A stretch of 7,801 nucleotides of DNA from Rhizorhabdus sp. (GCA_004297635.1 SCUQ01000398.1:1-7801); one strand, 5' to 3'. Numbered from the stretch's first letter, positions 1 to 5,704 are shown. Translations and numbers: made by a program. The notes: generated by a model from the sequence alone, not told the origin.

Positions 1-130
1 TCCGGCGTTCGAGAGCCGGGCCGCCTGCCTGCAATGGATCATGCATCACCGCGCCGAAATCGCCCGCGCCGCGCCCGGCACGCCGGTCCGGGCGGTCGAC
101 CTCGCCCGCTGGATGCTGGGGCTTAGCTGA
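1..130 (+). CDS. C-terminal fragment of an unidentified protein
   Basis: An open plus-strand frame enters from the left edge (first whole codon at base 2) and ends at TGA 128-130, giving 42 residues that finish in DLARWMLGLS. The fragment looks like real coding sequence: codons end mostly in G or C and the peptide has an amphipathic helical character (ESRAACLQWIMHHRAEIARA). I do not recognise the family, and the tail carries no diagnostic motif. It converges on the acyl-CoA synthetase gene, with only 42 bp between the two stop codons and no clear hairpin terminator in that gap. The start and most of the gene lie outside the window, so nothing can be said about function. Confidence 0.55.
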   Translation, partial: PAFESRAACLQWIMHHRAEIARAAPGTPVRAVDLARWMLGLS

Positions 131-172
131 GGGCGAGAATCAGCATGACGATCTGACAAGACGTGGCGGTAC

Positions 173-1948
173 TCAACCCTTGTAAAGCCCGTCGATCCTG
201 TCGCCATAAACGGCGCGGATCGCGTGGCGGCGGTTCTTCATAGAGGGGGTCATCTGCTCATTGGCGATCGAGAAGGGCTCGTCGGCGATGACGATGCGGC
301 GGACCTTCTCGATTACCGACAGCTCGGCATTGACCCGGTCGACCGCCGCCATCAGCGCCCGGTGGAGATCGGCATTGCCCGACAGCTTCGCCAGCACCGG
401 CTCCAGCCCCTTTTCCTCGGCCCAGCCGGCCAGCCACTCCTGATCGGGCACGACGAGGCCGACGACATAGGGTCGCTTGTCGCCCGAGACCATCGCCTGG
501 GCGATCTCCGGCTGCAGGGTCAGCATGCCTTCGACCTTCTGGGGGGCGATATTGTCGCCCTTGTCGTTGATGATCAGGTCCTTCTTGCGGTCGGTGATCT
601 TGAGCCGCCCGGCCTCGTCGAGGAAGCCGACATCGCCGGTATAGAGCCAGCCGTCCCGGAGCACCCGTTCGCTTTCGGCTTCGTTGCGCCAATAGCCGTG
701 CATGACGAGTTCGCCGCGCACCAGTATCTCGCCATCCTCGGCGATCCGCACCTCGACCCCCTTCATCGGCGGGCCGACCGTGTCGGAACGGATGCCCGCC
801 TTCGGCCGGTTGCAGGAGATCACCGGCCCCGCCTCGGTCTGGCCATAGCCCTGCAGCAGGGTGAGGCCGAGCGCGGAGAAGAACTGTCCGATTTCGGGGT
901 TGAGCGGCGCGCCGCCCGAGACCAGCGCCTTGCTGCGCCCGCCGAAGCGTTTCGCGACCTTCGGCTTGAGCAGCAGGTCGATCGCCAGCTTGTAGGGATA
1001 GTCGGCGAGGCGCAGCCGATCGCGGCTGCCCAGCTCGATCGCCTTGTCGAACAGCTTCTTGCCGATGCCGCCCTGCTTCTCGATCGCCTTGATCAGCCGG
1101 CCGCGGATCAGCTCGAACAGGCGGGGGACGACGACCATGATCGTCGGGCCGACCTCCTCGATATTGGCGGCGAGCTTCTCGAGGCTTTCGGCATAGTAGA
1201 TCTGCCCGCCCAGCGCGATCGGCAGAAATTGGCCGCCGCTATGTTCATAGGCATGGCTGAGCGGCAGGAACGACAGGAAGACCTCCTCGCCCCAGCCGAA
1301 ATCCTCGGCGATGATGTCCACGCAGCCTTCGACATTGCACAGGATCGCGCCATGATGCTGGCGCACGCCGCGCGGGGCGCCGCCGGTGCCGCTGGTGTAG
1401 ATCAGGCAGGCAAGGTCCTCCCGCCGGATATCGGCGACGCTGTCCGTCGCGGCGGCGACATCGGCATCGCGGTCGCCGGCCAGCTCGGCAAAGGCCAGCG
1501 TGCGCACCCCCGTCGCGGGGAGCGCTTCCATCCCGATCAGGAATTCGCAGGTCGAGGAGCGGACGATCGCGGGGAGCAGCACCTGTGCCAGCTTCGCCGT
1601 CGAGACGATCGCGGCGCGCGCGCCGCTATTCTCCAGGATATGGGTGTGATCGCGCTCGGTATTGGTGGTGTAGGTCGGTACCGTCACGCAGCCGGCGGTC
1701 ATGATCGCCAGATCGGCGATACAGAATTCGGGGCGGTTTTCGGAAACGAGGACAACCCGGTCGCCCTCCGTCAGCCCCTGCGCCTTGAGCGCGGCGGCCA
1801 GCGAGGCGACCTTGCGGGCGACCTCGGCCCAGCTCTGCGACTGCCAGCCATCCTCCTCCTTCGCCCAGAGGAAGGGCGCGTCGCCCTTCTCCGCCGCGCG
1901 GGCGAAGAACATGGTGACCAGATTCGGGAATCGCTCGAAGCTGCGCAT
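173..1948 (-). CDS. AMP-dependent long-chain acyl-CoA synthetase (ANL superfamily)
   Basis: This 591-residue enzyme should activate a fatty acid with ATP and CoA through an acyl-AMP intermediate, feeding beta-oxidation or lipid synthesis. The ANL motifs appear in order: the phosphate-binding loop YTSGTGGAPRG (184-194), FLPLSHAYE (227-235), the adenine-binding GYGQTE (367-372), the ATP-ribose aspartate in YTGD (436-439), the hinge DRKKD (453-457), and the C-terminal catalytic lysine in TPSMKNRR (K571). The FLPLSHAYE block and the overall length fit the FadD15-like long-chain group rather than short-chain or adenylation-domain enzymes. The loop is non-canonical: TG[TG]xPKG is here TGGAPRG. The ATG at 1948 has a good ribosome binding site (AGGAGA, complement of 1953-1958). 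There is no signal peptide or membrane segment, so it is probably cytosolic or peripheral. It lies 119 bp downstream of ggt on the same strand. Exact chain-length preference cannot be read from sequence. Confidence 0.93.
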   Translation of the reverse strand: MRSFERFPNLVTMFFARAAEKGDAPFLWAKEEDGWQSQSWAEVARKVASLAAALKAQGLTEGDRVVLVSENRPEFCIADLAIMTAGCVTVPTYTTNTERDHTHILENSGARAAIVSTAKLAQVLLPAIVRSSTCEFLIGMEALPATGVRTLAFAELAGDRDADVAAATDSVADIRREDLACLIYTSGTGGAPRGVRQHHGAILCNVEGCVDIIAEDFGWGEEVFLSFLPLSHAYEHSGGQFLPIALGGQIYYAESLEKLAANIEEVGPTIMVVVPRLFELIRGRLIKAIEKQGGIGKKLFDKAIELGSRDRLRLADYPYKLAIDLLLKPKVAKRFGGRSKALVSGGAPLNPEIGQFFSALGLTLLQGYGQTEAGPVISCNRPKAGIRSDTVGPPMKGVEVRIAEDGEILVRGELVMHGYWRNEAESERVLRDGWLYTGDVGFLDEAGRLKITDRKKDLIINDKGDNIAPQKVEGMLTLQPEIAQAMVSGDKRPYVVGLVVPDQEWLAGWAEEKGLEPVLAKLSGNADLHRALMAAVDRVNAELSVIEKVRRIVIADEPFSIANEQMTPSMKNRRHAIRAVYGDRIDGLYKG

Positions 1949-1992
1949 CGTCTCTCCTGCCGTCGGCGGCGCTGGCGCCGCTCTTGGGGACT

Positions 1993-1998
1993 TCTATA
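1993..1998 (-). promoter_or_regulatory. Possible -10 element for the acyl-CoA synthetase gene
   Basis: On the minus strand the 119-bp gap upstream of the synthetase gene contains TATAGA, 44 bases before the ATG. It is the only AT-rich hexamer in an otherwise GC-rich stretch. No convincing -35 hexamer sits at the usual distance, so this is only a candidate. It would let the gene be transcribed separately from ggt. Confidence 0.2.
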
Positions 1999-2027
1999 GC
2001 GCAGAAATCCGGGATCGTACCAGTTCC

Positions 2028-2045
2028 TGCCGGCCCGTACCGGCA
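2028..2045 (-). terminator. Weak hairpin downstream of ggt
   Basis: TGCCGG (2028-2033) and CCGGCA (2040-2045) form a perfect 6-bp GC stem around a 6-base loop, 22 bases past the ggt stop codon on the minus strand. No T-run follows, so it is at best a weak or Rho-assisted terminator. It could also be chance in such GC-rich DNA. Confidence 0.2.
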
Positions 2046-2067
2046 AGGGATTACAGTTGAGCGACGC

Positions 2068-3795
2068 CTATTCGGACGGGCGGTCCTTCTGGAAGCTCGT
2101 GACCGCCGGCTTCGTCACGCTGCCGTCCACCGCCATCGACACGCCCTCGCTGCGCGGATCGGCGGCGCCGGCCCAGCGGCCGTCCCGCCATTCGATCGCA
2201 TTGGCCTTCAGCCCGAGCGGCGCGACGGAGAGCTTTTCGCCGAGCGCCGCGAGCGCGGGGAGCATCGCCTCCACCTGCGTATCCTTCTCGGCGACGCCGC
2301 CCGGTCCGGGCGCGTAGAGCAGGCCCAGCGAGATCGCGTCCTGCGCGCTCAGCTTCCAGTCGATGACGGCGATCAGCGCCTTGGCGACCTGCGCGATGAT
2401 CGTCGAGCCGCCGGCCGCGCCGATCGACAGCCGCAGCCTGCCCGCCGGATCATAGACCAGCAGCGGCGCCATCGAACTGCGTGGCCGCTTGCCGCCCTCG
2501 ACCCGGTTGGCGATCAGCAGGCCGTTCCGCTCGGGCACGATGTTGAAATCGGTCAGCTCATTGTTGAGGAACAGGCCGTTCATGCTCTGCCCCGATCCGA
2601 ACACGCTCTCGATCGTGACGGTGGCCTGCGCGACATTGCCCCATCTGTCGACGGCGGTGAGCGAGGAGGTGCCATGTTCGGGCTGCCGGGCGGCTGGCTG
2701 CAAGGCGGGGGCACCGGCCGGGGTGCCGGCGGCGATACTGGCCATCGTCCCGTCGGCGGAGATCAGCGCCGAGCGCGCGGCGATATAGTCAGGGGCGAGC
2801 AGCCCTTCGACCGGCACCTTCACATAATCGGGATCGGCCAGCCAGGCGTCGCGATCGGCATAGGCCAGGCGGGAGCTTTCGGCGAAGAGATGCCAGGCAA
2901 CCGGCGAGGCGCTGCCCAGCCCGCCCATGTCGAAGCGTTCGAGCTGCTTCAGGATCATCAGCACGATCGCCGGGCCGGAGGCGGGCGGCCCCATGCCGCA
3001 GATGCGATAGCCGCGATAGCCGCCGCAGACCGGCGTGCGTTCGATCACCTTGTAGGAGGCGAGATCGCCCATCGTCATCCGCGAGGGGTTGCGGGTGGCC
3101 CCATTGACGGTCGCGACGAGCGTCCGCGCGGGCGGGCCGACATAGAAATAATCGGGCCCATGCCGGGCGATCCTGTCGTACAGCGCGGCGAGATCGGGAT
3201 TCTTCACCACCGCCCCCACCGGCTTGGCCTTGCCGTCGGCATCGTAGAGATAGGCTTTCGCCCAGTCGTTGAAGAAGCCGGTCGCGGGCATCCGGGTCAG
3301 GAAATTGTTGAAACGCGGGGTGATCGACCAGCCATCGCGGGCAAGCTTCGTCGCAGGTGCGAACAGCCGTTTCCAGCGCAGCCGGCCATGGTCTTCGTGC
3401 ACCGCCTCCATCAGCCGCACCTCGCCGGGTACGCCGACGCTGCGCCCGCCCGGAATCGCCTGGCGAATCGGCAGCGGCTTGCCGTCGGCATCGTAGAACC
3501 AGCGTGGGTCCGCCGCCGCCGGGGCGGCCTCGCGTGCGTCATAGCTGCTGATCCTGCCGGTCTTCGCGTCGTGGTAGATCAGGAAGCCGCCGCCGCCGAT
3601 CCCCGAATGGCCGGGTTCGACCACGCCGAGCGCCAGCATCATCGCGATGGCCGCGTCGGCGGCGGTGCCGCCCTTCCGCAGCATCTCCACCCCGGCCGCA
3701 GCGGCGCGGGGGTCGGCGGCGGAGACCATCGGCTGGGCGATCGCGCAGCTCGCGAAGAAGAACAGGGCGATCGCGGTAAGGGTGCGGTGCAGCAT
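2068..3795 (-). CDS. ggt: Gamma-glutamyltransferase precursor
   Basis: This 575-residue Ntn-hydrolase precursor should transfer or hydrolyse gamma-glutamyl groups of glutathione and related compounds in the periplasm. A hydrophobic leader (about 1-20, ending ASCAIA-Q) predicts export; FASC at 14-17 also loosely resembles a lipobox. Family landmarks follow: substrate-binding Arg in YDARE (R88), PGHSGIGGGGF (61-71), the autoprocessing and catalytic Thr in EHGTSSLTAVD (T376, first residue of the small subunit), NNELTDF with E413 and D416, RSSMAP (S440-S441) and the oxyanion glycines AAGGS (G462-G463). Length matches E. coli Ggt (580). The position equivalent to E. coli N411 is E396, in TIESVFGSGQ, a form I recall from proteobacterial homologues. 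ATG 3795 is the only upstream start, because an in-frame TAA lies three codons before it; no clear ribosome binding site is visible. It lies 68 bp downstream of pyrD. Confidence 0.93.
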   Translation of the reverse strand: MLHRTLTAIALFFFASCAIAQPMVSAADPRAAAAGVEMLRKGGTAADAAIAMMLALGVVEPGHSGIGGGGFLIYHDAKTGRISSYDAREAAPAAADPRWFYDADGKPLPIRQAIPGGRSVGVPGEVRLMEAVHEDHGRLRWKRLFAPATKLARDGWSITPRFNNFLTRMPATGFFNDWAKAYLYDADGKAKPVGAVVKNPDLAALYDRIARHGPDYFYVGPPARTLVATVNGATRNPSRMTMGDLASYKVIERTPVCGGYRGYRICGMGPPASGPAIVLMILKQLERFDMGGLGSASPVAWHLFAESSRLAYADRDAWLADPDYVKVPVEGLLAPDYIAARSALISADGTMASIAAGTPAGAPALQPAARQPEHGTSSLTAVDRWGNVAQATVTIESVFGSGQSMNGLFLNNELTDFNIVPERNGLLIANRVEGGKRPRSSMAPLLVYDPAGRLRLSIGAAGGSTIIAQVAKALIAVIDWKLSAQDAISLGLLYAPGPGGVAEKDTQVEAMLPALAALGEKLSVAPLGLKANAIEWRDGRWAGAADPRSEGVSMAVDGSVTKPAVTSFQKDRPSE

Positions 3796-3805
3796 GGCGG
3801 CAGCT

Positions 3806-3838
3806 TATTGGTTTGAAAGGCCGCGACAACCCCCAATA
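3806..3838. repeat. Inverted repeat in the ggt upstream gap
   Basis: TATTGG (3806-3811) and CCAATA (3833-3838) are 6-bp arms 21 bases apart, 10 to 43 bases upstream of the ggt start. This is the AT-richer part of the 68-bp gap between pyrD and ggt, where a ggt promoter and operator would sit. I could not pair convincing -35 and -10 hexamers. The repeat may mark a regulator site or may be chance. Confidence 0.2.
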
Positions 3839-3856
3839 GGGAAGGGCGACCGGGAA

Positions 3857-3876
3857 GGGGCGATCAGCCTCGCCCC
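3857..3876 (-). terminator. Hairpin spanning the pyrD stop codon
   Basis: GGGGCGA (3857-3863) and TCGCCCC (3870-3876) form a perfect 7-bp GC-rich stem with a 6-base loop. On the minus strand the loop reads GGCTGA and its last three bases are the pyrD stop codon. Only a short TT follows the stem, so it is not a textbook intrinsic terminator. It may attenuate read-through into ggt or protect the pyrD 3' end. Confidence 0.3.
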
Positions 3877-4913
3877 ACCGCATCCCCGATGGCTGCGAAA
3901 CCATCGCGGTCGAGCAGCCTGACCAGTTCCCTGTTGATCCGCCGCGCGAGCCCCGGCCCGGCATAGACCAGCGCCGAATAGAGCTGAACGAGGCTCGCCC
4001 CCGCGCGGATGCGGGCATAGGCATCTTCGGCGGTGGCGATGCCGCCCGCCGCGATCAGCGGGATCGCGCCGCCCGTCGCCTTGCGGAAGTCGATCAGGCG
4101 CTGCTGGGCGAGGTCGCGCAGCGGCGCACCCGACAGGCCGCCCGTCTCGCCCGCCAGCCCGGACCGCAGCGGCGGGCGCGAAATGGTGGTGTTCGACACG
4201 ATCAGTCCGTCGAGCCGATAGTCCCCGCTGAGCTCGGCGATGTCGTCGATATCGGCGGGTTCGAGGTCGGGCGCGACCTTCAGGAAAACCGGCGGCCGGG
4301 AGCCGCCCGTTGCGGCGGCATCCCGCGCCTCCATCACGGCCGCGAGCAATTCGGTCAGCGCACCGCGATCCTGCAGGGCACGCAGCCCCGGCGTGTTGGG
4401 CGAGGAGATGTTGACGGTCAGGTAGCGGGCGACCCCGGCCATCACCCGCACGCCATTGGCGTAATCGGCGATGCGGTCGACCGCGTCCTTGTTGGCGCCG
4501 ATATTGACCCCGACGATGCCGGGCCGGTCGTTGCGCCGCAGCAGCCGTTCGAGCGCCGCCGCCTGGCCGCCATTGTTGAAGCCCATGCGGTTGATCACTG
4601 CCCGGTCCTCGACCAGCCGGAACAGGCGCGGACGCGGATTGCCCGCCTGGGGGAAGGGGGTGAGCGTCCCCACCTCGGCAAAACCGAAGCCGAGCGACAG
4701 GATCGCATCGGGCACCTGCGCATCCTTGTCGAACCCCGCGGCGAGTCCGACCGGATTGGGGAAGCGCAGCCCCGCCACCTCGCTGGCGAGACGCGGGTCC
4801 GAAGCCGGGGCGCCGCGGCCGGGCTTGAGCCGCAGCGCGCGGATCGTCGCGCGGTGGGCGCGTTCGGCCTCGATGGTGAACAGCAGCGGGCGAAGGGCGG
4901 CATAGAGCGACAT
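3864..4913 (-). CDS. pyrD: Dihydroorotate dehydrogenase (quinone), class 2
   Basis: This enzyme oxidises dihydroorotate to orotate in pyrimidine synthesis, passing electrons through FMN to membrane quinone. The 349-residue product is close to E. coli PyrD (336). Its N-terminal helical segment (about 1-30, PLLFTIEAERAHRA) is the class 2 membrane and quinone-site extension. Visible motifs are AAGFDK (58-63), the substrate/FMN motif INRMGFNN (107-114), NISSPNTPGLR (168-178) whose second Ser (S171) corresponds to catalytic S175 in E. coli, FLKVAPDL (K212), VSNTT (239-243), GGLSG (258-262) and IAAGGI (287-292). I chose ATG 4913 because homologues start with this MSLY-type helix; the open frame runs back to 5153, but that extension has no family similarity that I can see. 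No Shine-Dalgarno precedes the start; the near-palindrome GCGCTTAGCGC sits there instead. It is divergent from the suf operon. Confidence 0.95.
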   Translation of the reverse strand: MSLYAALRPLLFTIEAERAHRATIRALRLKPGRGAPASDPRLASEVAGLRFPNPVGLAAGFDKDAQVPDAILSLGFGFAEVGTLTPFPQAGNPRPRLFRLVEDRAVINRMGFNNGGQAAALERLLRRNDRPGIVGVNIGANKDAVDRIADYANGVRVMAGVARYLTVNISSPNTPGLRALQDRGALTELLAAVMEARDAAATGGSRPPVFLKVAPDLEPADIDDIAELSGDYRLDGLIVSNTTISRPPLRSGLAGETGGLSGAPLRDLAQQRLIDFRKATGGAIPLIAAGGIATAEDAYARIRAGASLVQLYSALVYAGPGLARRINRELVRLLDRDGFAAIGDAVGRG

Positions 4914-4919
4914 GCGAAG

Positions 4920-4930
4920 GCGCTTAGCGC
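4920..4930 (-). promoter_or_regulatory. Near-palindrome at the pyrD ribosome-binding position
   Basis: GCGCTTAGCGC is symmetric around one base and ends 6 bases before the pyrD ATG, where a Shine-Dalgarno would be expected but is absent. As RNA it could form a 4-bp GCGC stem with a 3-base loop. In E. coli pyrC and pyrD, leader hairpins at this position regulate translation; a similar role here is only analogy. Confidence 0.2.
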
Positions 4931-4943
4931 GGCATGATCGGTC

Positions 4944-4970
4944 CGTCATGCTGAACTTGTTTCGGCCACC
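4944..4970. repeat. REP-like dispersed intergenic repeat
   Basis: The core GCTGAA-CTTGT-TTCGGC (4950-4966) is an imperfect palindrome with six pairs, one of them a G-T wobble. It is preceded by CGTCAT and followed by CACC. I recall very similar CATGCTGAACTTGTTTCAGCATCC elements scattered between genes in sphingomonad genomes, so this looks like a slightly degenerate copy. It lies 37 bp upstream of the pyrD start. Only one copy is in the window, so its repetitive nature rests on memory rather than on the sequence here. Confidence 0.45.
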
Positions 4971-5027
4971 GCGTCGCACGGACCGGCGCGGGCAGCGCGG
5001 TGCCGGCCCGGATTTCTCAAACGGCGG

Positions 5028-5058
5028 ATGGGCGGGAATATCGTTCGTCTCCGCCCGT
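5028..5058. repeat. Imperfect inverted repeat
   Basis: ATGGGCGGG (5028-5036) can pair with TCCGCCCGT (5050-5058) as nine pairs including two wobbles, around a 13-base loop. It is the first of four such structures packed between 5028 and 5176. Confidence 0.3.
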
Positions 5059-5065
5059 ATATGGC

Positions 5066-5092
5066 ATGCGCACCTCCGCAAGGGATGCGCAT
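5066..5092. repeat. Inverted repeat with two TGCGCA palindromes
   Basis: ATGCGCA (5066-5072) and TGCGCAT (5086-5092) are perfect 7-bp arms 13 bases apart. Each contains the self-complementary hexamer TGCGCA (5067-5072 and 5086-5091), so the pair is also a direct repeat with a 19-base period, close to two helical turns. It could be a double half-site for a DNA-binding protein or a hairpin. Confidence 0.35.
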
Positions 5093-5101
5093 ACCCCAAT
5101 G

Positions 5102-5131
5102 CCGGCGCGCCCAAGACCCCTGACGCGCCGG
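5102..5131. repeat. Perfect 8-bp GC inverted repeat
   Basis: CCGGCGCG (5102-5109) and CGCGCCGG (5124-5131) are perfect complements separated by 14 bases. This makes a strong GC-only stem. No T-run flanks it on either strand, so it is not an obvious intrinsic terminator. Confidence 0.35.
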
Positions 5132-5137
5132 ACCCCC

Positions 5138-5176
5138 GGGCCGTCTCCTCCAACCCCCAAAGCGAGGGGACGGCCC
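5138..5176. repeat. Strong 13-bp stem-loop of unknown role
   Basis: GGGCCGTCTCCTC (5138-5150) pairs with GAGGGGACGGCCC (5164-5176) over 13 positions with one G-T wobble, around a 13-base loop. It is the most stable-looking hairpin in the window. It lies upstream of the likely suf promoter and far from either coding region, and no T-run follows it on either strand. A shorter 5-bp stem, AAGCC/GGCTT (5177-5181 and 5190-5194), follows at once. Possible roles are part of a structured RNA, a remnant of a repeat element, or an upstream protein-binding site. Confidence 0.4.
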
Positions 5177-5210
5177 AAGCCTTTCCGCCGGCTTTCTGGG
5201 ACCTCCGCCC

Positions 5211-5239
5211 TTGACCTTGGACGCCGGTACGCCCATCTG
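5211..5239 (+). promoter_or_regulatory. Candidate promoter of the suf operon
   Basis: TTGACC (5211-5216) matches five of six bases of the -35 consensus. With a 17-base spacer the -10 would be CATCTG (5234-5239), which is poor. A weak -10 would suit a regulated promoter. Initiation would then fall near 5245, inside the palindrome at 5242-5266. The start site is inferred from spacing only. Confidence 0.35.
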
Positions 5240-5241
5240 CC

Positions 5242-5266
5242 CAATCGGATCGAATCAGTCCGATTG
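5242..5266. promoter_or_regulatory. Palindromic operator candidate for the Rrf2-type regulator
   Basis: CAATCGGA (5242-5249) and TCCGATTG (5259-5266) are perfect 8-bp inverted arms around a 9-base centre, TCGAATCAG. The 25-bp element lies 15 bases upstream of the regulator's ATG and just downstream of the TTGACC hexamer, overlapping the expected transcription start. A dimeric winged-helix repressor bound here would block transcription, which fits autoregulation by the Rrf2 protein encoded next to it. A hairpin in the mRNA leader is the alternative reading. Confidence 0.5.
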
Positions 5267-5281
5267 AAAGCGATGTCAGCG

Positions 5282-5704
5282 ATGCGCCTGTCCAGCCTTG
5301 CCGATTATGCGGTCGTGATGCTCTCCGCCGCCGCGCGTCATGCGCCGGCCGAGCGCCTGACGGCGACGCTGCTCGCCGGGGAGACCGGCGTGCCGTTGCC
5401 CACCGCGCAGAAACTGATGGGGCGGCTGACGCAGGCCGGGCTGCTGGTGTCGGCGCGCGGCACTGGTGGCGGGGTGCAGCTGGCGCGCGACCCGGGTTCG
5501 ATCAGCCTCGCCGACATCGTCGAGGCCGTCGAGGGGCCGATCGCCATGACCGCCTGCTTCGACGACCATCGCCATGATTGCGGGCTCGAGACCTCGTGCC
5601 GGGTCAAGCCGCATTGGGGCGTGGTCAACAGCACGATCCGCGGCGCGCTGGGCGGGGTCAGTCTTGCCATGCTGTCGGGCGCCGCTACGGGAGTCCCCGC
5701 ATGA
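5282..5704 (+). CDS. Rrf2-family Fe-S-type regulator of the SUF operon
   Basis: This 140-residue product is a winged-helix transcription factor of the Rrf2/IscR family, of the type that heads alphaproteobacterial suf operons. The N-terminus [11 protein letters not shown] is the family's typical start. The DNA-binding region follows (about 25-65), with the recognition helix near [11 protein letters not shown] and the wing [13 protein letters not shown]. The C-terminal half has three cysteines, C92, C100 and C106, followed by H111 (CRVKPHW), matching the place where IscR binds a [2Fe-2S] cluster, though the first spacing is longer than IscR's C-x5-C. It probably senses Fe-S supply and controls this operon. 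I prefer ATG 5282; ATG 5273 would add only MSA. Neither has a strong ribosome binding site. Its stop overlaps the sufB start by four bases (ATGA at 5701-5704), and a palindrome lies just upstream. Confidence 0.9.
   Translation: MRLSSLADYAVVMLSAAARHAPAERLTATLLAGETGVPLPTAQKLMGRLTQAGLLVSARGTGGGVQLARDPGSISLADIVEAVEGPIAMTACFDDHRHDCGLETSCRVKPHWGVVNSTIRGALGGVSLAMLSGAATGVPA

Larger units (their letters stand above)
4914..5281. other. Divergent intergenic region between pyrD and the suf operon
   Basis: This 368-bp stretch has no gene I can support. Several frames are open across it, but they overlap on both strands, are rich in Arg, Pro and Gly, and resemble no family. From left to right it holds a near-palindrome beside the pyrD start, a REP-like repeat, four GC-rich inverted repeats between 5028 and 5176 plus a short one at 5177-5194, a TTGACC hexamer and a perfect palindrome just before the regulator gene. 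It must carry the promoters of both divergent units. A structured small RNA is possible but unproven. Confidence 0.6.

Noticed and set aside
224..1999. Long plus-strand open frame opposite the acyl-CoA synthetase gene
   Set aside because: It is the antisense shadow of a well-supported gene in GC-rich DNA; its translation is low-complexity (Arg, Asp, Gln, Leu-rich) and has no family motif.
1984..3816. 610-codon plus-strand open frame opposite ggt
   Set aside because: Same strand-shadow effect; the opposite strand encodes a full gamma-glutamyltransferase with all catalytic motifs.
4914..5153. 80-residue N-terminal extension of pyrD
   Set aside because: The frame is open, but the extension is not family-like; class 2 enzymes begin with the membrane-associated helix that starts at 4913.
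5138..5176. Intrinsic terminator
   Set aside because: The stem is strong, but no T-run follows on either strand and no gene ends nearby.
5028..5210. Known structured RNA such as SRP RNA, 6S RNA or tmRNA
   Set aside because: I looked for the conserved SRP motif (GGAAGGAAGCAGCC-like) and other hallmarks and did not find them; the 6S gene usually has a different gene context.
4946..5236. 96-codon minus-strand frame (and a 100-codon plus-strand frame, 4912-5214) as a small gene in the intergenic region
   Set aside because: Overlapping frames are open on both strands here, the composition is biased, no good ribosome binding site was seen, and the inverted repeats explain the sequence better.
5000..5281. 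94-residue N-terminal extension of the Rrf2 regulator
   Set aside because: It is Pro/Arg-rich, runs through the palindrome and hairpins, and Rrf2 proteins start with the [15 protein letters not shown] motif at 5282.
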